This document shows, piece after piece, positions 53,452-61,837 of a stretch of DNA of 64,000 nucleotides. How positions within the stretch are numbered: the first letter of the stretch is position 1; the number at the start of each line of letters is the position of its first letter. The stretch is from Maricaulis sp034670125 (GTDB lineage: Bacteria; Pseudomonadota; Alphaproteobacteria; Caulobacterales; Maricaulaceae), in contig NZ_JAXMOC010000001.1 in assembly GCF_034670125.1 (NCBI RefSeq), positions 372,001-436,000 on the forward strand. Reading direction: 5' to 3'. A program made the position numbers and the translations under genes. Below the pieces are notes generated by a model. The model had not been told where the DNA came from and did not search any database. It was given only the letters and a program-made list of their open reading frames with translations.

Positions 53452-53994
53452 GTGGCCGACAAGTCCATACTCCTGATCATTGGCGGCGGGATTGCCGCCT
53501 ACAAGGCACTGGAACTGATCCGGACGCTGAAAAAGCGCGGCATTGCCAGTCGCTGCATCCTGACCCGGGCGGGCAGCGAATTCGTCACGCCGCTCTCGGT
53601 CTCCGCCCTGTCGGGCGACAAGGTCTATGGCGAGCTGTTCAACCTCACCGACGAAGCCGAGATGGGTCATATCGAGCTGTCACGCTCGGCCGATCTCGTC
53701 GTTGTGGCGCCCGCTACCGCCGACCTGATGGCCAAGGCCGCGACCGGCCTGGCCAATGATCTCGCCTCGACTACCCTGCTGGCGACCGACAAGCCGGTCC
53801 TGATGGCGCCGGCGATGAATGTACGGATGTGGGATCATCCGGCGACCCAGCGCAGTCTGGCGACCTTGCAGGGCGATGGCGTGCATTTTGTCGGCCCGGA
53901 CGAGGGCGATATGGCTTGCGGCGAGTTTGGTCCCGGCCGCCTGGCCGAGCCCGATGTGATTGCCGATGCCGTCGCGAGCCTCTTGAATGCCTGA
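53452..53994 (+). CDS. coaC: Phosphopantothenoylcysteine decarboxylase (CoaC)
   Basis: 180-residue flavoprotein of the PPCDC type, converting 4'-phosphopantothenoylcysteine to 4'-phosphopantetheine. It has ILLIIGGGIAAYKALELIR (FMN binding), the APATADLMAKAATGLANDL block, APAMNVRMWDHPATQ with the conserved Asn, and GDMACGEFGPGRLAE with the catalytic cysteine. GTG start at 53452 follows GGAGG by 6 nt. In most bacteria CoaC is fused to CoaB; here it ends at 180 residues and overlaps coaB by 8 nt. Confidence 0.93.
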   Translation: MADKSILLIIGGGIAAYKALELIRTLKKRGIASRCILTRAGSEFVTPLSVSALSGDKVYGELFNLTDEAEMGHIELSRSADLVVVAPATADLMAKAATGLANDLASTTLLATDKPVLMAPAMNVRMWDHPATQRSLATLQGDGVHFVGPDEGDMACGEFGPGRLAEPDVIADAVASLLNA

Positions 53995-54634
53995 CACGCT
54001 GAAGGGTCGCCACGTCCTGGTCACCGCCGGACCGACGCGTGAACCGATCGACCCGGTCCGCTTCATCTCCAACCACTCTTCCGGCAAGCAGGGCTATGCC
54101 ATCGCTCAGGCTTGTGCCGCACTTGGCGCCCGCGTGACCCTGGTCGCCGGGCCGACCGCGCTGGATGACCCGGACGGTGTCGAGACCGTCCATATCGAAA
54201 CGGCCCGCGACATGCTCGCGGCGGTCGAAACCGCCCTGCCGGCCGATGTCTTCATCGCCGTGGCCGCCGTCGCCGACTGGCGCCCGGCGCAGCCGTCTGA
54301 CAGGAAACTCAAGCTCGACAAGGCCAGCTTCTCCAGCCTGCCGCTGGTCGAAAACCCGGACATTCTCAAGACCATCTCGCAAATGACCGACGGCCGCCCC
54401 GGCCTGGTCATCGGTTTCGCCGCCGAGACCCATGATGTCGAAGCGCTCGCCATCGCCAAGCGCAAGCGCAAGGGCTGCGACTGGATCGTCGCCAATGATG
54501 TCTCCGGAGATGTCATGGGCGGAGCCGAGAATGCCGTCCTGCTGGTCACCGGGACGGGCAGTGAAGCCTGGGAGCGGGCGGAGAAGTCGAAGATCGCTGG
54601 TCTGCTGGCCGCACGGATCGCATCGGCGCTCTAG
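53987..54634 (+). CDS. coaB: Phosphopantothenate-cysteine ligase (CoaB)
   Basis: 215-residue CTP-dependent ligase of the CoaB type: HVLVTAGPTREPIDPVRFIS, NHSSGKQGYAIAQA, AVAAVADWRP, and GFAAETHDVEALA. Together with CoaC it makes two consecutive steps of coenzyme A synthesis. It starts ATG at 53987, within the coaC stop region (ATGCCTGA). Split coaB and coaC are unusual for bacteria, where a fused Dfp is typical. Confidence 0.93.
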   Translation: MPDTLKGRHVLVTAGPTREPIDPVRFISNHSSGKQGYAIAQACAALGARVTLVAGPTALDDPDGVETVHIETARDMLAAVETALPADVFIAVAAVADWRPAQPSDRKLKLDKASFSSLPLVENPDILKTISQMTDGRPGLVIGFAAETHDVEALAIAKRKRKGCDWIVANDVSGDVMGGAENAVLLVTGTGSEAWERAEKSKIAGLLAARIASAL

Positions 54635-54699
54635 CCTCTGGCCAAATCAGGCGGGCTTGGCTTTGATGCGTCCCAACACTCGCCAGCCAGGATGCCGCC

Positions 54700-55158
54700 A
54701 TGTCGACCGTGCCCGTGAAGATCAAACCGCTCGATCATTATGAGGGTCTGGCGCTGCCGGCCTACGAAACGCCGCAGTCCGCCGGCATGGACTTGCGCGC
54801 GGCAGTGCCTGCCGACGACCCCGTCTCCATCCCGCCCGGCGAATGGCGGCTGATCCCGGTCGGGATCGCGATTGCCCTGCCGGCAGGATATGAAGCCCAG
54901 GTCCGTCCGCGCTCCGGCCTCGCCGCCAAGCACGGGATTTCCTGCGTCAACACGCCGGGCACCGTGGACGCCGATTATCGGGGCGAGATTCACGTCAACC
55001 TGATCAATCACGGCCGGGCCAATTTCGTCGTCAATCGCGGCGACCGCATCGCCCAGATGATCATCGCCCCGGTCACCCAGGCCGTCTGGGAGGTCGCCGA
55101 CACGCTGGACGAAACGACACGCGGTACCGGCGGTTTCGGCTCTACGGGCACGAAGTAA
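54700..55158 (+). CDS. dut: dUTP diphosphatase
   Basis: 152-residue trimeric dUTPase. Five family motifs are present: SAGMDLRAA, RPRSGLAAK, GTVDADYRGEI, RGDRIAQMI and the C-terminal RGTGGFGSTG. Normal length. It follows coaB by 66 bp in the same direction, a common alphaproteobacterial arrangement. It lowers dUTP pools and supplies dUMP. Confidence 0.97.
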   Translation: MSTVPVKIKPLDHYEGLALPAYETPQSAGMDLRAAVPADDPVSIPPGEWRLIPVGIAIALPAGYEAQVRPRSGLAAKHGISCVNTPGTVDADYRGEIHVNLINHGRANFVVNRGDRIAQMIIAPVTQAVWEVADTLDETTRGTGGFGSTGTK

Positions 55159-55159
55159 G

Positions 55160-55636
55160 ATGCGCCGGTGGCAGATACTGACCGGCATATTGGTCACGCT
55201 TTCTCTGACGGGCGCAGGCCTTTGGGCAGCACGTGAGCGGTTTTACCTTCTGGACGGCATCTGTGAGCGAATGCCACTAGAGCAGATCGAGCTGGCCAAC
55301 GAAATTTTGGTTTCCCGAGATCACGTCGTCGGGAATGATGAAGATGTTCGGTTGGTGCTTTCTCCAAATGAGCTACTCGAAGCCACGTCATTTGTAAGCG
55401 GGCAAACAGGGTTATGGCGTGCACCATGGGCCGGCGTGCCGGTTGGCGACACAGACATTGTATTCCGACGCGACGCCGAGATCGTTAACTCACTCGGGGT
55501 CGGTGGCGGCTATCTGGTTCTCCAAGGGTGTGGCTACTTCTTCGTTCACAACATCACTCCTGACGAAGAAGCATGGATCCGCGACTGGCTCAGCTCAAAA
55601 CTGACCGAGACACAGCCATCCCAAACTATGCCTTGA
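55160..55636 (+). CDS. Hypothetical single-span membrane protein
   Basis: 158-residue protein with one N-terminal hydrophobic helix (WQILTGILVTLSLTGAGLWA) and a soluble domain. It has two cysteines (ICERMP, LQGCGYFF). No family recognised. It starts 1 nt after the dut stop, so it is likely co-transcribed. GC content is somewhat lower than that of the neighbours. Confidence 0.55.
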   Translation: MRRWQILTGILVTLSLTGAGLWAARERFYLLDGICERMPLEQIELANEILVSRDHVVGNDEDVRLVLSPNELLEATSFVSGQTGLWRAPWAGVPVGDTDIVFRRDAEIVNSLGVGGGYLVLQGCGYFFVHNITPDEEAWIRDWLSSKLTETQPSQTMP

Positions 55637-55697
55637 CACATTCGTCACTGGCGCCGGGCGCGCGGCCCCCTAAGTTGGTCGCAAAAGGAGAAACAAC

Positions 55698-56648
55698 ATG
55701 ACCGACACACCCGGCCGCGGCCGCATCTATGCCTCCATCGCCGACACCATCGGCAATACCCCGCTGGTCGAGCTGAAAAAGCTCGCCGACGCGCACGGCG
55801 CCAAGGGCCGCGTCCTGGCCAAGCTGGAATTCTTCAACCCGCTCGCTTCGGTGAAAGACCGGATCGGTGTGGCGATGATCGACGCGCTGGAAGCGGCCGG
55901 AAAGCTGGGCGAGGGCGCCGTGATGGTCGAGCCGACCTCGGGCAATACCGGCATCGGTCTGGCTTTCGTCGCCGCCGCCCGCGGTCACCGTCTGATCCTG
56001 ACCATGCCGGAATCGATGTCGATCGAGCGGCGCAAACTCCTCAAGCATCTCGGCGCCGAGCTGGTCCTGACCGAAGCCGCCAAGGGCATGAAGGGCGCCA
56101 TCGCAAAGGCCCAGGAAATCATCGATGCGACACCGGGCGCGGTGATGCCGAGCCAGTTTGCCAATCCGGCCAATCCGGACATCCACCGCAAGACCACGGC
56201 TCTGGAAATCTGGAATGACACGGCGGGCGAGGCCGATGTGCTGATCTCCGGCGTCGGCACGGGCGGCACGCTGACCGGCTGCGCCTCGGTGCTGAAAAAG
56301 AAAAAACCCGGCTTCCACGTTGTCGCCGTCGAGCCGACCGACAGCCCCATCCTGTCTGGCGGCGCGCCCGGCCCGCACAAGATCCAGGGCATTGGTGCCG
56401 GCTTCGTGCCGGACATTCTCGACACCGACCTGATCGACGAAGTGGTCACCGTCTCCAATGACGACGCCTTTGCGATGGCCCGTGAAGCCGCCAAGCTGGA
56501 AGGCGTTCCGGGCGGCATCTCCTCCGGCGCGGCGCTGAAAGCCGCCCTGGAGGTCGCCAAGCGCGACGACATGGCGGGCAAGACCATCGTGGTGATCCTG
56601 GCGAGTTTTGCGGAGCGCTATCTGTCGACGGCGTTGTTTGAGGATTAG
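55698..56648 (+). CDS. cysK: Cysteine synthase A
   Basis: 316-residue PLP enzyme making cysteine from O-acetylserine and sulfide. The PLP lysine is in NPLASVKDRIGVAMID. EPTSGNTGIGL and GVGTGGTLTG bind substrate and phosphate, and the C-terminus is GKTIVVILASFAERYLSTAL. AAAAGGAG lies at good distance from the ATG. Same direction as dut and the upstream genes. Confidence 0.96.
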   Translation: MTDTPGRGRIYASIADTIGNTPLVELKKLADAHGAKGRVLAKLEFFNPLASVKDRIGVAMIDALEAAGKLGEGAVMVEPTSGNTGIGLAFVAAARGHRLILTMPESMSIERRKLLKHLGAELVLTEAAKGMKGAIAKAQEIIDATPGAVMPSQFANPANPDIHRKTTALEIWNDTAGEADVLISGVGTGGTLTGCASVLKKKKPGFHVVAVEPTDSPILSGGAPGPHKIQGIGAGFVPDILDTDLIDEVVTVSNDDAFAMAREAAKLEGVPGGISSGAALKAALEVAKRDDMAGKTIVVILASFAERYLSTALFED

Positions 56649-56807
56649 GGAAAGTTGGAGGAGTGCAGAACCCGGGCAAACCGGCTTGGTTGCGCGGTTT
56701 TTAAATTCAGGGTCGTAATTTCGAAGCTTGAAATCGTGACACTGGAAGTGCTCTAGTCAACAACCTCGGAGTGCGACTAAGTTCAGCGATCCGAGTGGGG
56801 AGACGCT
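56649..56807. other. Gap between cysK and the defence module
   Basis: 159 bp, lower in GC than the flanking cysK. A weak stem AAACCG/CGGTTT followed by TTT near 56690 may terminate cysK. The likely promoter of the nuclease gene lies further downstream but no consensus pair is clear. Confidence 0.45.
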
Positions 56808-57872
56808 ATGGCAGACTTAATTTCAAGCCTAACATCCAAACCTCAGCGGGAAATAGCAGGGTCGGATTCGGCATCCCGGTTCGACTATCAGAAGAACTGG
56901 GCCTTTTGTCAGATGATGCGGAGGCACATCGCAGACGAAAGCTACCTCATCGCATTCGAGTTCCACGACGACGTTCTTTTTCTGTCTCCGGCCGATCACC
57001 CGAACTATGCAGAGTTCATTCAGGTGAAGACGTCGTCTGCGTCGAAGCCTCGGTCGCTGAGCAGCATCACGACCCGTCCCAAGGGTAAAGCGTCAATCGT
57101 TGGAAAGATGTATTCTAATCTTAGCGGCATTTGCTCCAAACACGACGTGCGTGTTGTGCTTGTCTCCAACAACGCATTTGAGTTCACGGACAAGGAGCTT
57201 TGCGCCAAAGACCTGGATGCAAAGCTTCGCCAAAGACTGCTAGCCAAGCTGACGGTCGAGATTCCCGGCTTCGATGAGAAGCACCTTGAGAAACTGAACT
57301 TCCTTGTAACAGGCGTGAGCCTGGAAGCCATGCAGAGCTTCCTAGTAGGTGAGGCGACGGAGCTTTTCTGCCACAAGTTTGGCGAAGACCACGGACTGAA
57401 CATCCGCACCTGGATCAGGCTGATTCAGGGCGAGATTACTCGGCGCAATAACCACCCTTCTGACGCGATTGCGACCACGGATGAGCTGATCGAGAAGAAG
57501 TGTATCGGTCAGAATCTCGTTGAGGGAACCCTGAACCACATGCATGCAAAGACGCGGCAGACTTTGGATGTTGCGACAATCTCAAATTATCTCACCGCCG
57601 CCGGATGGACCATGACCGATCTGATTCGCCTTCAGAAGAAGCTTCCAGAGGCTTCGGCAGATTACTACAACCCATTGAATGGAGAGGTCAAAGATATATC
57701 GGATAGGATGCGGTATATCGTCATGGATGAAAATGGCTCGACAATAGATTTAGATGATTTTCTGGATAAATGTGTCGATATGACAATGGATAACGACCAC
57801 ATTGCAAATATTTACAAGCAGACAGACTATCTGCGCGCGCTGGGGGCGCTAGTCTACTATGACGAAGTCTGA
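56808..57872 (+). CDS. DUF4297-type nuclease of a two-gene defence module
   Basis: 354-residue protein with an N-terminal DUF4297/Cap4-like PD-(D/E)xK nuclease domain: SRFDYQKNWAF (24-34), FEFHDDVLFL with E51 and D54/D55, and FIQVKTSS with Q72/K74. The rest is helical with unknown function and ends DYLRALGALVYYDEV. In known systems this domain is the effector of Lamassu and of ABC-three-component defence modules. The gene is lower in GC than its neighbours, consistent with transfer. It is followed 41 bp later by the SMC-like ATPase. Confidence 0.8.
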   Translation: MADLISSLTSKPQREIAGSDSASRFDYQKNWAFCQMMRRHIADESYLIAFEFHDDVLFLSPADHPNYAEFIQVKTSSASKPRSLSSITTRPKGKASIVGKMYSNLSGICSKHDVRVVLVSNNAFEFTDKELCAKDLDAKLRQRLLAKLTVEIPGFDEKHLEKLNFLVTGVSLEAMQSFLVGEATELFCHKFGEDHGLNIRTWIRLIQGEITRRNNHPSDAIATTDELIEKKCIGQNLVEGTLNHMHAKTRQTLDVATISNYLTAAGWTMTDLIRLQKKLPEASADYYNPLNGEVKDISDRMRYIVMDENGSTIDLDDFLDKCVDMTMDNDHIANIYKQTDYLRALGALVYYDEV

Positions 57873-57913
57873 TTTTAAGAAACTAGTACGCAACTTAAGA
57901 AAAGGCAGTTACA

Positions 57914-59644
57914 GTGAAAAGCCTCGAATTCAGGGATTTGTGGATACTGTCGAAAGCAGAAAGGGCGGGGATAAACCTCAGCCTCAGCCCGAACGTGAAT
58001 CTCCTGATCGGGGAGAATGATGTCGGCAAGTCCACGCTTATCAAATCAATTTACCACTGCCTAGGTGCGGATACGCCGCAGATTAACAACACCGTCTGGA
58101 AAAAGGCGAACCCGATTTACTGCGTGAGATTCGAAATCTCTGGAAAGACCTATCATGTTGTCCGTGATGAAAAATATTTCGGTGTGTTCGATGCCGATAA
58201 GCGGTTTATTTCTCGTCACGTAAATATAGGTGGTGCGAACGGCATCGCCAAATTTATGAACAAGCTTCTCAAATTTGATATTGAGCTTGAGCGCCAAAGC
58301 GATGGAAAACTCGGCACCGCCGGACCGGCCTTTTATTTCCTCCCCTTCTACGTTGATCAGGATGAAGGGTGGTCAACAACCTGGTCCTCTTTTGTCGGCC
58401 TTAAACAGTTTAGCAGCTACCGCAAACTGATGCTTGACTATCACTTGGGTGTTCGGCCACAGAGCTATTACGATGCCAAGAAGCGCCAAATTGGACTTCA
58501 GGAGCAGCTCAACGGCATCCAAAGCGAACGCCTCCCAATGCAGGCCGCGCGAAACTCGGTCGAGAAGCGAAAAGTCCGAACGCAGGTTGACCTCGATCCA
58601 ACCGCATTCCGGGCGGAACTGGAAGCAGTCGTTGATCAGTACAACGTCATCTACGCCCAGCAGCAGGGCGTACTTTCTCGCCTGAAGGAAATCAGGAATC
58701 AACGCAACTCGGTTGATACGGAGCTTGATGTGCTGCGGAAAGCCATCACAGAGCTTGAAGCTGATTACCGATACTCAGAGTCTCCAGAAACTCCGGAAGT
58801 GGTCGGATGTCCGACCTGCGGTACGGAGTTCTGCAACTCGTTTGTCGAGCGCTTCGGCATCCTTGATGATATTGACCACTGCCATGCCCTTGTGGACCAC
58901 TGGATGAAGAAACGAAGCGACATCACAGTTCAGCTCAAACACGTGGAAGAGGAATACAAACAAGTCTCGTCTCAACTTCAGGAAGTTGAGGCCACCTTGG
59001 CGCGTACGAAGGAGAATGTAACGTTGTCGGAGCTCATCGCTTCCGAAGGCATGAAAGAAATGATCAGCACGCTGAACACCGACATTCAGGAGATGCTGAG
59101 CCAAGAAGAGGGCATCAACAATCAACTCTCGAACAATGCCAGATCCCTCAAAGTCGACAGCACCCGAAAGAAGGACGTCGTCACCTGGTACAAGGCTCGG
59201 ATGAAAGAGTACCTCAACGCCCTTAACGTGGGTGTGCTCACTGAGGACGATTACAATTCACTTGATAGGCAGATCAAAAACAATGCGCTGGGCAGCGACC
59301 TGCCGCGAGCACTGTTGGCGCAATACTTTGCCTTTCTCAGCACGATGAATCATTTCAATTCTTTCCTGGTTTGCCCAATGCTGATCGACTCTCCTTTTCA
59401 GCAAGAACAGGACCCCACCAACCGGAAGGCAATTCTGGATTTTATCGTCTCGAAGAAGCTTCCTGGTCAGCAGATGATTCTCGCAACCGTATCTGTAGAT
59501 GAGTTTGCCGATAACAACGAACTGGACAATGCCGCTCGACACGAGCTGGATAACAAGCTGTCAGTCCTCAGGAAGGATAGCTATCAGTCTGTCCTCAATG
59601 ATATTGGGGAGATGCACCGGGAGACACTAACTACTGCTGGCTAG
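57914..59644 (+). CDS. SMC/Rad50-like ATPase of the defence module
   Basis: 576-residue ABC-type ATPase. Walker A is LIGENDVGKST (33-41 core). A coiled coil from about 180 to 410 is interrupted by a CPTC zinc hook (C299/C302), like Rad50. The C-terminal half has GSDLPRALLAQYFAF (signature-like) and MLIDSPFQQEQ (Walker B, about 489-500). This matches LmuB/ABC-3C ATPases, sensors that activate the associated nuclease upon infection. GTG start with AAAAGG upstream. The stop shares CTAG with the convergent helicase. Confidence 0.82.
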   Translation: MKSLEFRDLWILSKAERAGINLSLSPNVNLLIGENDVGKSTLIKSIYHCLGADTPQINNTVWKKANPIYCVRFEISGKTYHVVRDEKYFGVFDADKRFISRHVNIGGANGIAKFMNKLLKFDIELERQSDGKLGTAGPAFYFLPFYVDQDEGWSTTWSSFVGLKQFSSYRKLMLDYHLGVRPQSYYDAKKRQIGLQEQLNGIQSERLPMQAARNSVEKRKVRTQVDLDPTAFRAELEAVVDQYNVIYAQQQGVLSRLKEIRNQRNSVDTELDVLRKAITELEADYRYSESPETPEVVGCPTCGTEFCNSFVERFGILDDIDHCHALVDHWMKKRSDITVQLKHVEEEYKQVSSQLQEVEATLARTKENVTLSELIASEGMKEMISTLNTDIQEMLSQEEGINNQLSNNARSLKVDSTRKKDVVTWYKARMKEYLNALNVGVLTEDDYNSLDRQIKNNALGSDLPRALLAQYFAFLSTMNHFNSFLVCPMLIDSPFQQEQDPTNRKAILDFIVSKKLPGQQMILATVSVDEFADNNELDNAARHELDNKLSVLRKDSYQSVLNDIGEMHRETLTTAG

Positions 59645-60957
59645 GCACTCACACTCGCGGGAGCCGGGTCACAGAACGCCGTTACGTCGAAGATCCGTGG
59701 ATCGGAGATGACGTCGCCGGGCGTCAGCGGGCGGGAGAGTTCCAGGCCTTCCAGCGAGCGCGCCCGCGACAGGGCGACATAGGCCTGACCGTGGGCGAAC
59801 AGCCGGCGGGCGAGGTCTAGATAGACCTTGTCGAGCGTCAGGCCCTGGGCCTTGTGGATGGTCATCGCCCAGGCGAGGCGCAGCGGGAATTGGGTGAAGG
59901 CCCCGGCAGTGGTCTTGGTCAGGGCCTGTTTCTCCGGATCGAAGGCATAGGCATTGCGCTCCCATTTCTGGGCCTCGACAGCATGGACTGTTTCGCCGAT
60001 GCGCACACGCACGGCTTTTTCGTCAAACCCTTCCACCTGCCCCAGCGTGCCATTGACCCAGCGCCCCTGCGGGTCGTTGCGGGTCAGCATGACCCGGGCG
60101 CCGATCTTGAGCACCAAGGGCTCCTCGGCCGGGAAGAGGCGCTGGTCGAACTGGCCCTCGACCTTGGCCTCGAAAGCCTTGTGCGAGGTCGGCAGGCCTT
60201 CCAGCCGCGCCTGGTTGATATGCCAGGCCGTCTGATTGGTGGCGGTCAGCACGATGTGCGAGAGCGAGGCCTCCAGCCCCGACCGGCCGGTCACCCGGTC
60301 ATTCAGGTCGGCGGCCTTGTCGCTGTCGAGATCGCCGTCGCGGATCGCATTGAGAATGTCGACGAAATATTCGTCGGTCTGCCGGAAGACCTGTTCCAGC
60401 TCGACATAGGAAAAGCCGGCATCGCGGAAACTGTCCGGGTGGAAGAAGAAGGGCCCGCCATAGGTCGATTCCAGATATTCCGCCTCGGCGCCCTGGATGA
60501 CCGGCGGAAGCTGGGCGAGATCGCCAACCAGCACGATCTGCACCCCGCCGAAGGGCTCATTGCGCTCGCGATTGAGGCGCAGCGACTTGTCGATCGCCCA
60601 CATCATGTCGGCGCGGACCATGGAAATCTCGTCGATGACCAGGGTTTCCAGCGCCTGCACGACACGGCGGTGACGCACCTTGCGGATATCGCGGGCGCCG
60701 ATCATGCGCGGCGGGAAATGGAAGAAGGAGTGGATGGTCTGGCCACCCGCCTGCATCGCCGCCACGCCGGTCGGCGCGATCACCGCCGCACGCGGTCCGG
60801 CCCGGCGCAGGAATTCGCGCATCAGCGTCGTCTTGCCGGTGCCCGCACGACCGGTCAGGAAGACATTCGGGCGGGCGCTGGCGAGCCAGTCGAGCAAGCG
60901 CTCCTGGTGTTCGGACAGGCTTGGCGCCGGCAGGGGCGGGTTGGCGGGAACGGACAT
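59641..60957 (-). CDS. Pif1-like helicase
   Basis: 438-residue superfamily 1B helicase. Motif I is FLTGRAGTGKTTLMREFL, Ia is VIAPTGVAAMQAGGQTIHSF, II is TLVIDEISMVRADM, III is VLVGDLAQLPPV and motif VI is GQAYVALSRARSLEGL. The start at 60957 (MSVPANPP) is preferred over the upstream frame, which has a low-quality extension. It may resolve G-quadruplexes or R-loops. It is convergent with the defence ATPase, sharing the terminal CTAG. Confidence 0.9.
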   Translation of the reverse strand: MSVPANPPLPAPSLSEHQERLLDWLASARPNVFLTGRAGTGKTTLMREFLRRAGPRAAVIAPTGVAAMQAGGQTIHSFFHFPPRMIGARDIRKVRHRRVVQALETLVIDEISMVRADMMWAIDKSLRLNRERNEPFGGVQIVLVGDLAQLPPVIQGAEAEYLESTYGGPFFFHPDSFRDAGFSYVELEQVFRQTDEYFVDILNAIRDGDLDSDKAADLNDRVTGRSGLEASLSHIVLTATNQTAWHINQARLEGLPTSHKAFEAKVEGQFDQRLFPAEEPLVLKIGARVMLTRNDPQGRWVNGTLGQVEGFDEKAVRVRIGETVHAVEAQKWERNAYAFDPEKQALTKTTAGAFTQFPLRLAWAMTIHKAQGLTLDKVYLDLARRLFAHGQAYVALSRARSLEGLELSRPLTPGDVISDPRIFDVTAFCDPAPASVSA

Positions 60958-61093
60958 GGCGCCAGATTGCCCCTGTTCGCGCGCGGAACAAGCCTGCAAA
61001 GCGCATTCGCTGTCACCGGTGCGGGTGGACAGGCCGGGGCTGCAACCGGGATTCCCTCTTGAAGCGCGACCGCAATCCCGGCACCTATGGGCC

Positions 61094-61837
61094 ATGACCA
61101 CCGAAATCGATATCGACCGCTTCGCCCGCCATCTTGTCCTCAAGGAAATCGGCGGCCCCGGCCAGCAGGCCCTCGCCCGTGCGCATGTCGCCATTGTCGG
61201 AGCCGGCGGCCTCGGCGCGCCCGCAGCGCTCTACCTGGCAGCCGCCGGGGTCGGGACGATCAGCCTGATCGACGCGGATACGGTCACGGTCGACAACCTG
61301 CAGCGCCAGATCATCTTCCGCACCCGCCATATCGGCTCGGCCAAGGCCAAGACCGGCGCCCGCGAACTGCGCGCCCTCAACCCGGGCAGCCGCGTGCGCG
61401 CCGTCGTCAAGGCGCTTGACAGCGAGAACGCCAAGCGTCTGATCGGAAAGGCCGACCTGGTCCTGGACGGCTGCGACAATTACGAGACCCGTTACGCCGT
61501 CAACGCCGCCTGCCTGGCCGGCAGCAAGCCGCTGGTTTCCGGCGCCGTCGGGCGTTGGGACGGACAGGTCTCGCTGTTCAATGCCCGACCCGACGCACCC
61601 TGCTATCGCTGTTGGGTCCCGCAAACGCCGCCCGACGGGGAAACCTGCGAACAGGTCGGTGTGGTCGGCGCGCTGACCGGGGTCGTCGGCTCGATCATGG
61701 CGATGGAGGCGATCAAGCATATCTGCGGCGCCGGCCGGACCCTCGACGGTCGCATCCACCTGTTCGACGGCCTGTCGATGGAAAGCCGCGCCGTCACGCT
61801 GGACAAGGACCCCGCCTGCCCCGCCTGCGGCGGTTAG
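61094..61837 (+). CDS. MoeB/ThiF-type E1-like adenylyltransferase
   Basis: 247-residue enzyme of the HesA/MoeB/ThiF family that adenylates a ubiquitin-like sulfur carrier. It has VAIVGAGGLGAPAALYLAAA (nucleotide binding), DADTVTVDNLQRQIIF, the catalytic-type cysteine in GETCEQVGVVGAL, and zinc ligands CYRC and CPAC. ThiF (thiamine) and MoeB (molybdopterin) roles cannot be distinguished here, because no thiS or moaD gene is adjacent. Confidence 0.88.
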   Translation: MTTEIDIDRFARHLVLKEIGGPGQQALARAHVAIVGAGGLGAPAALYLAAAGVGTISLIDADTVTVDNLQRQIIFRTRHIGSAKAKTGARELRALNPGSRVRAVVKALDSENAKRLIGKADLVLDGCDNYETRYAVNAACLAGSKPLVSGAVGRWDGQVSLFNARPDAPCYRCWVPQTPPDGETCEQVGVVGALTGVVGSIMAMEAIKHICGAGRTLDGRIHLFDGLSMESRAVTLDKDPACPACGG

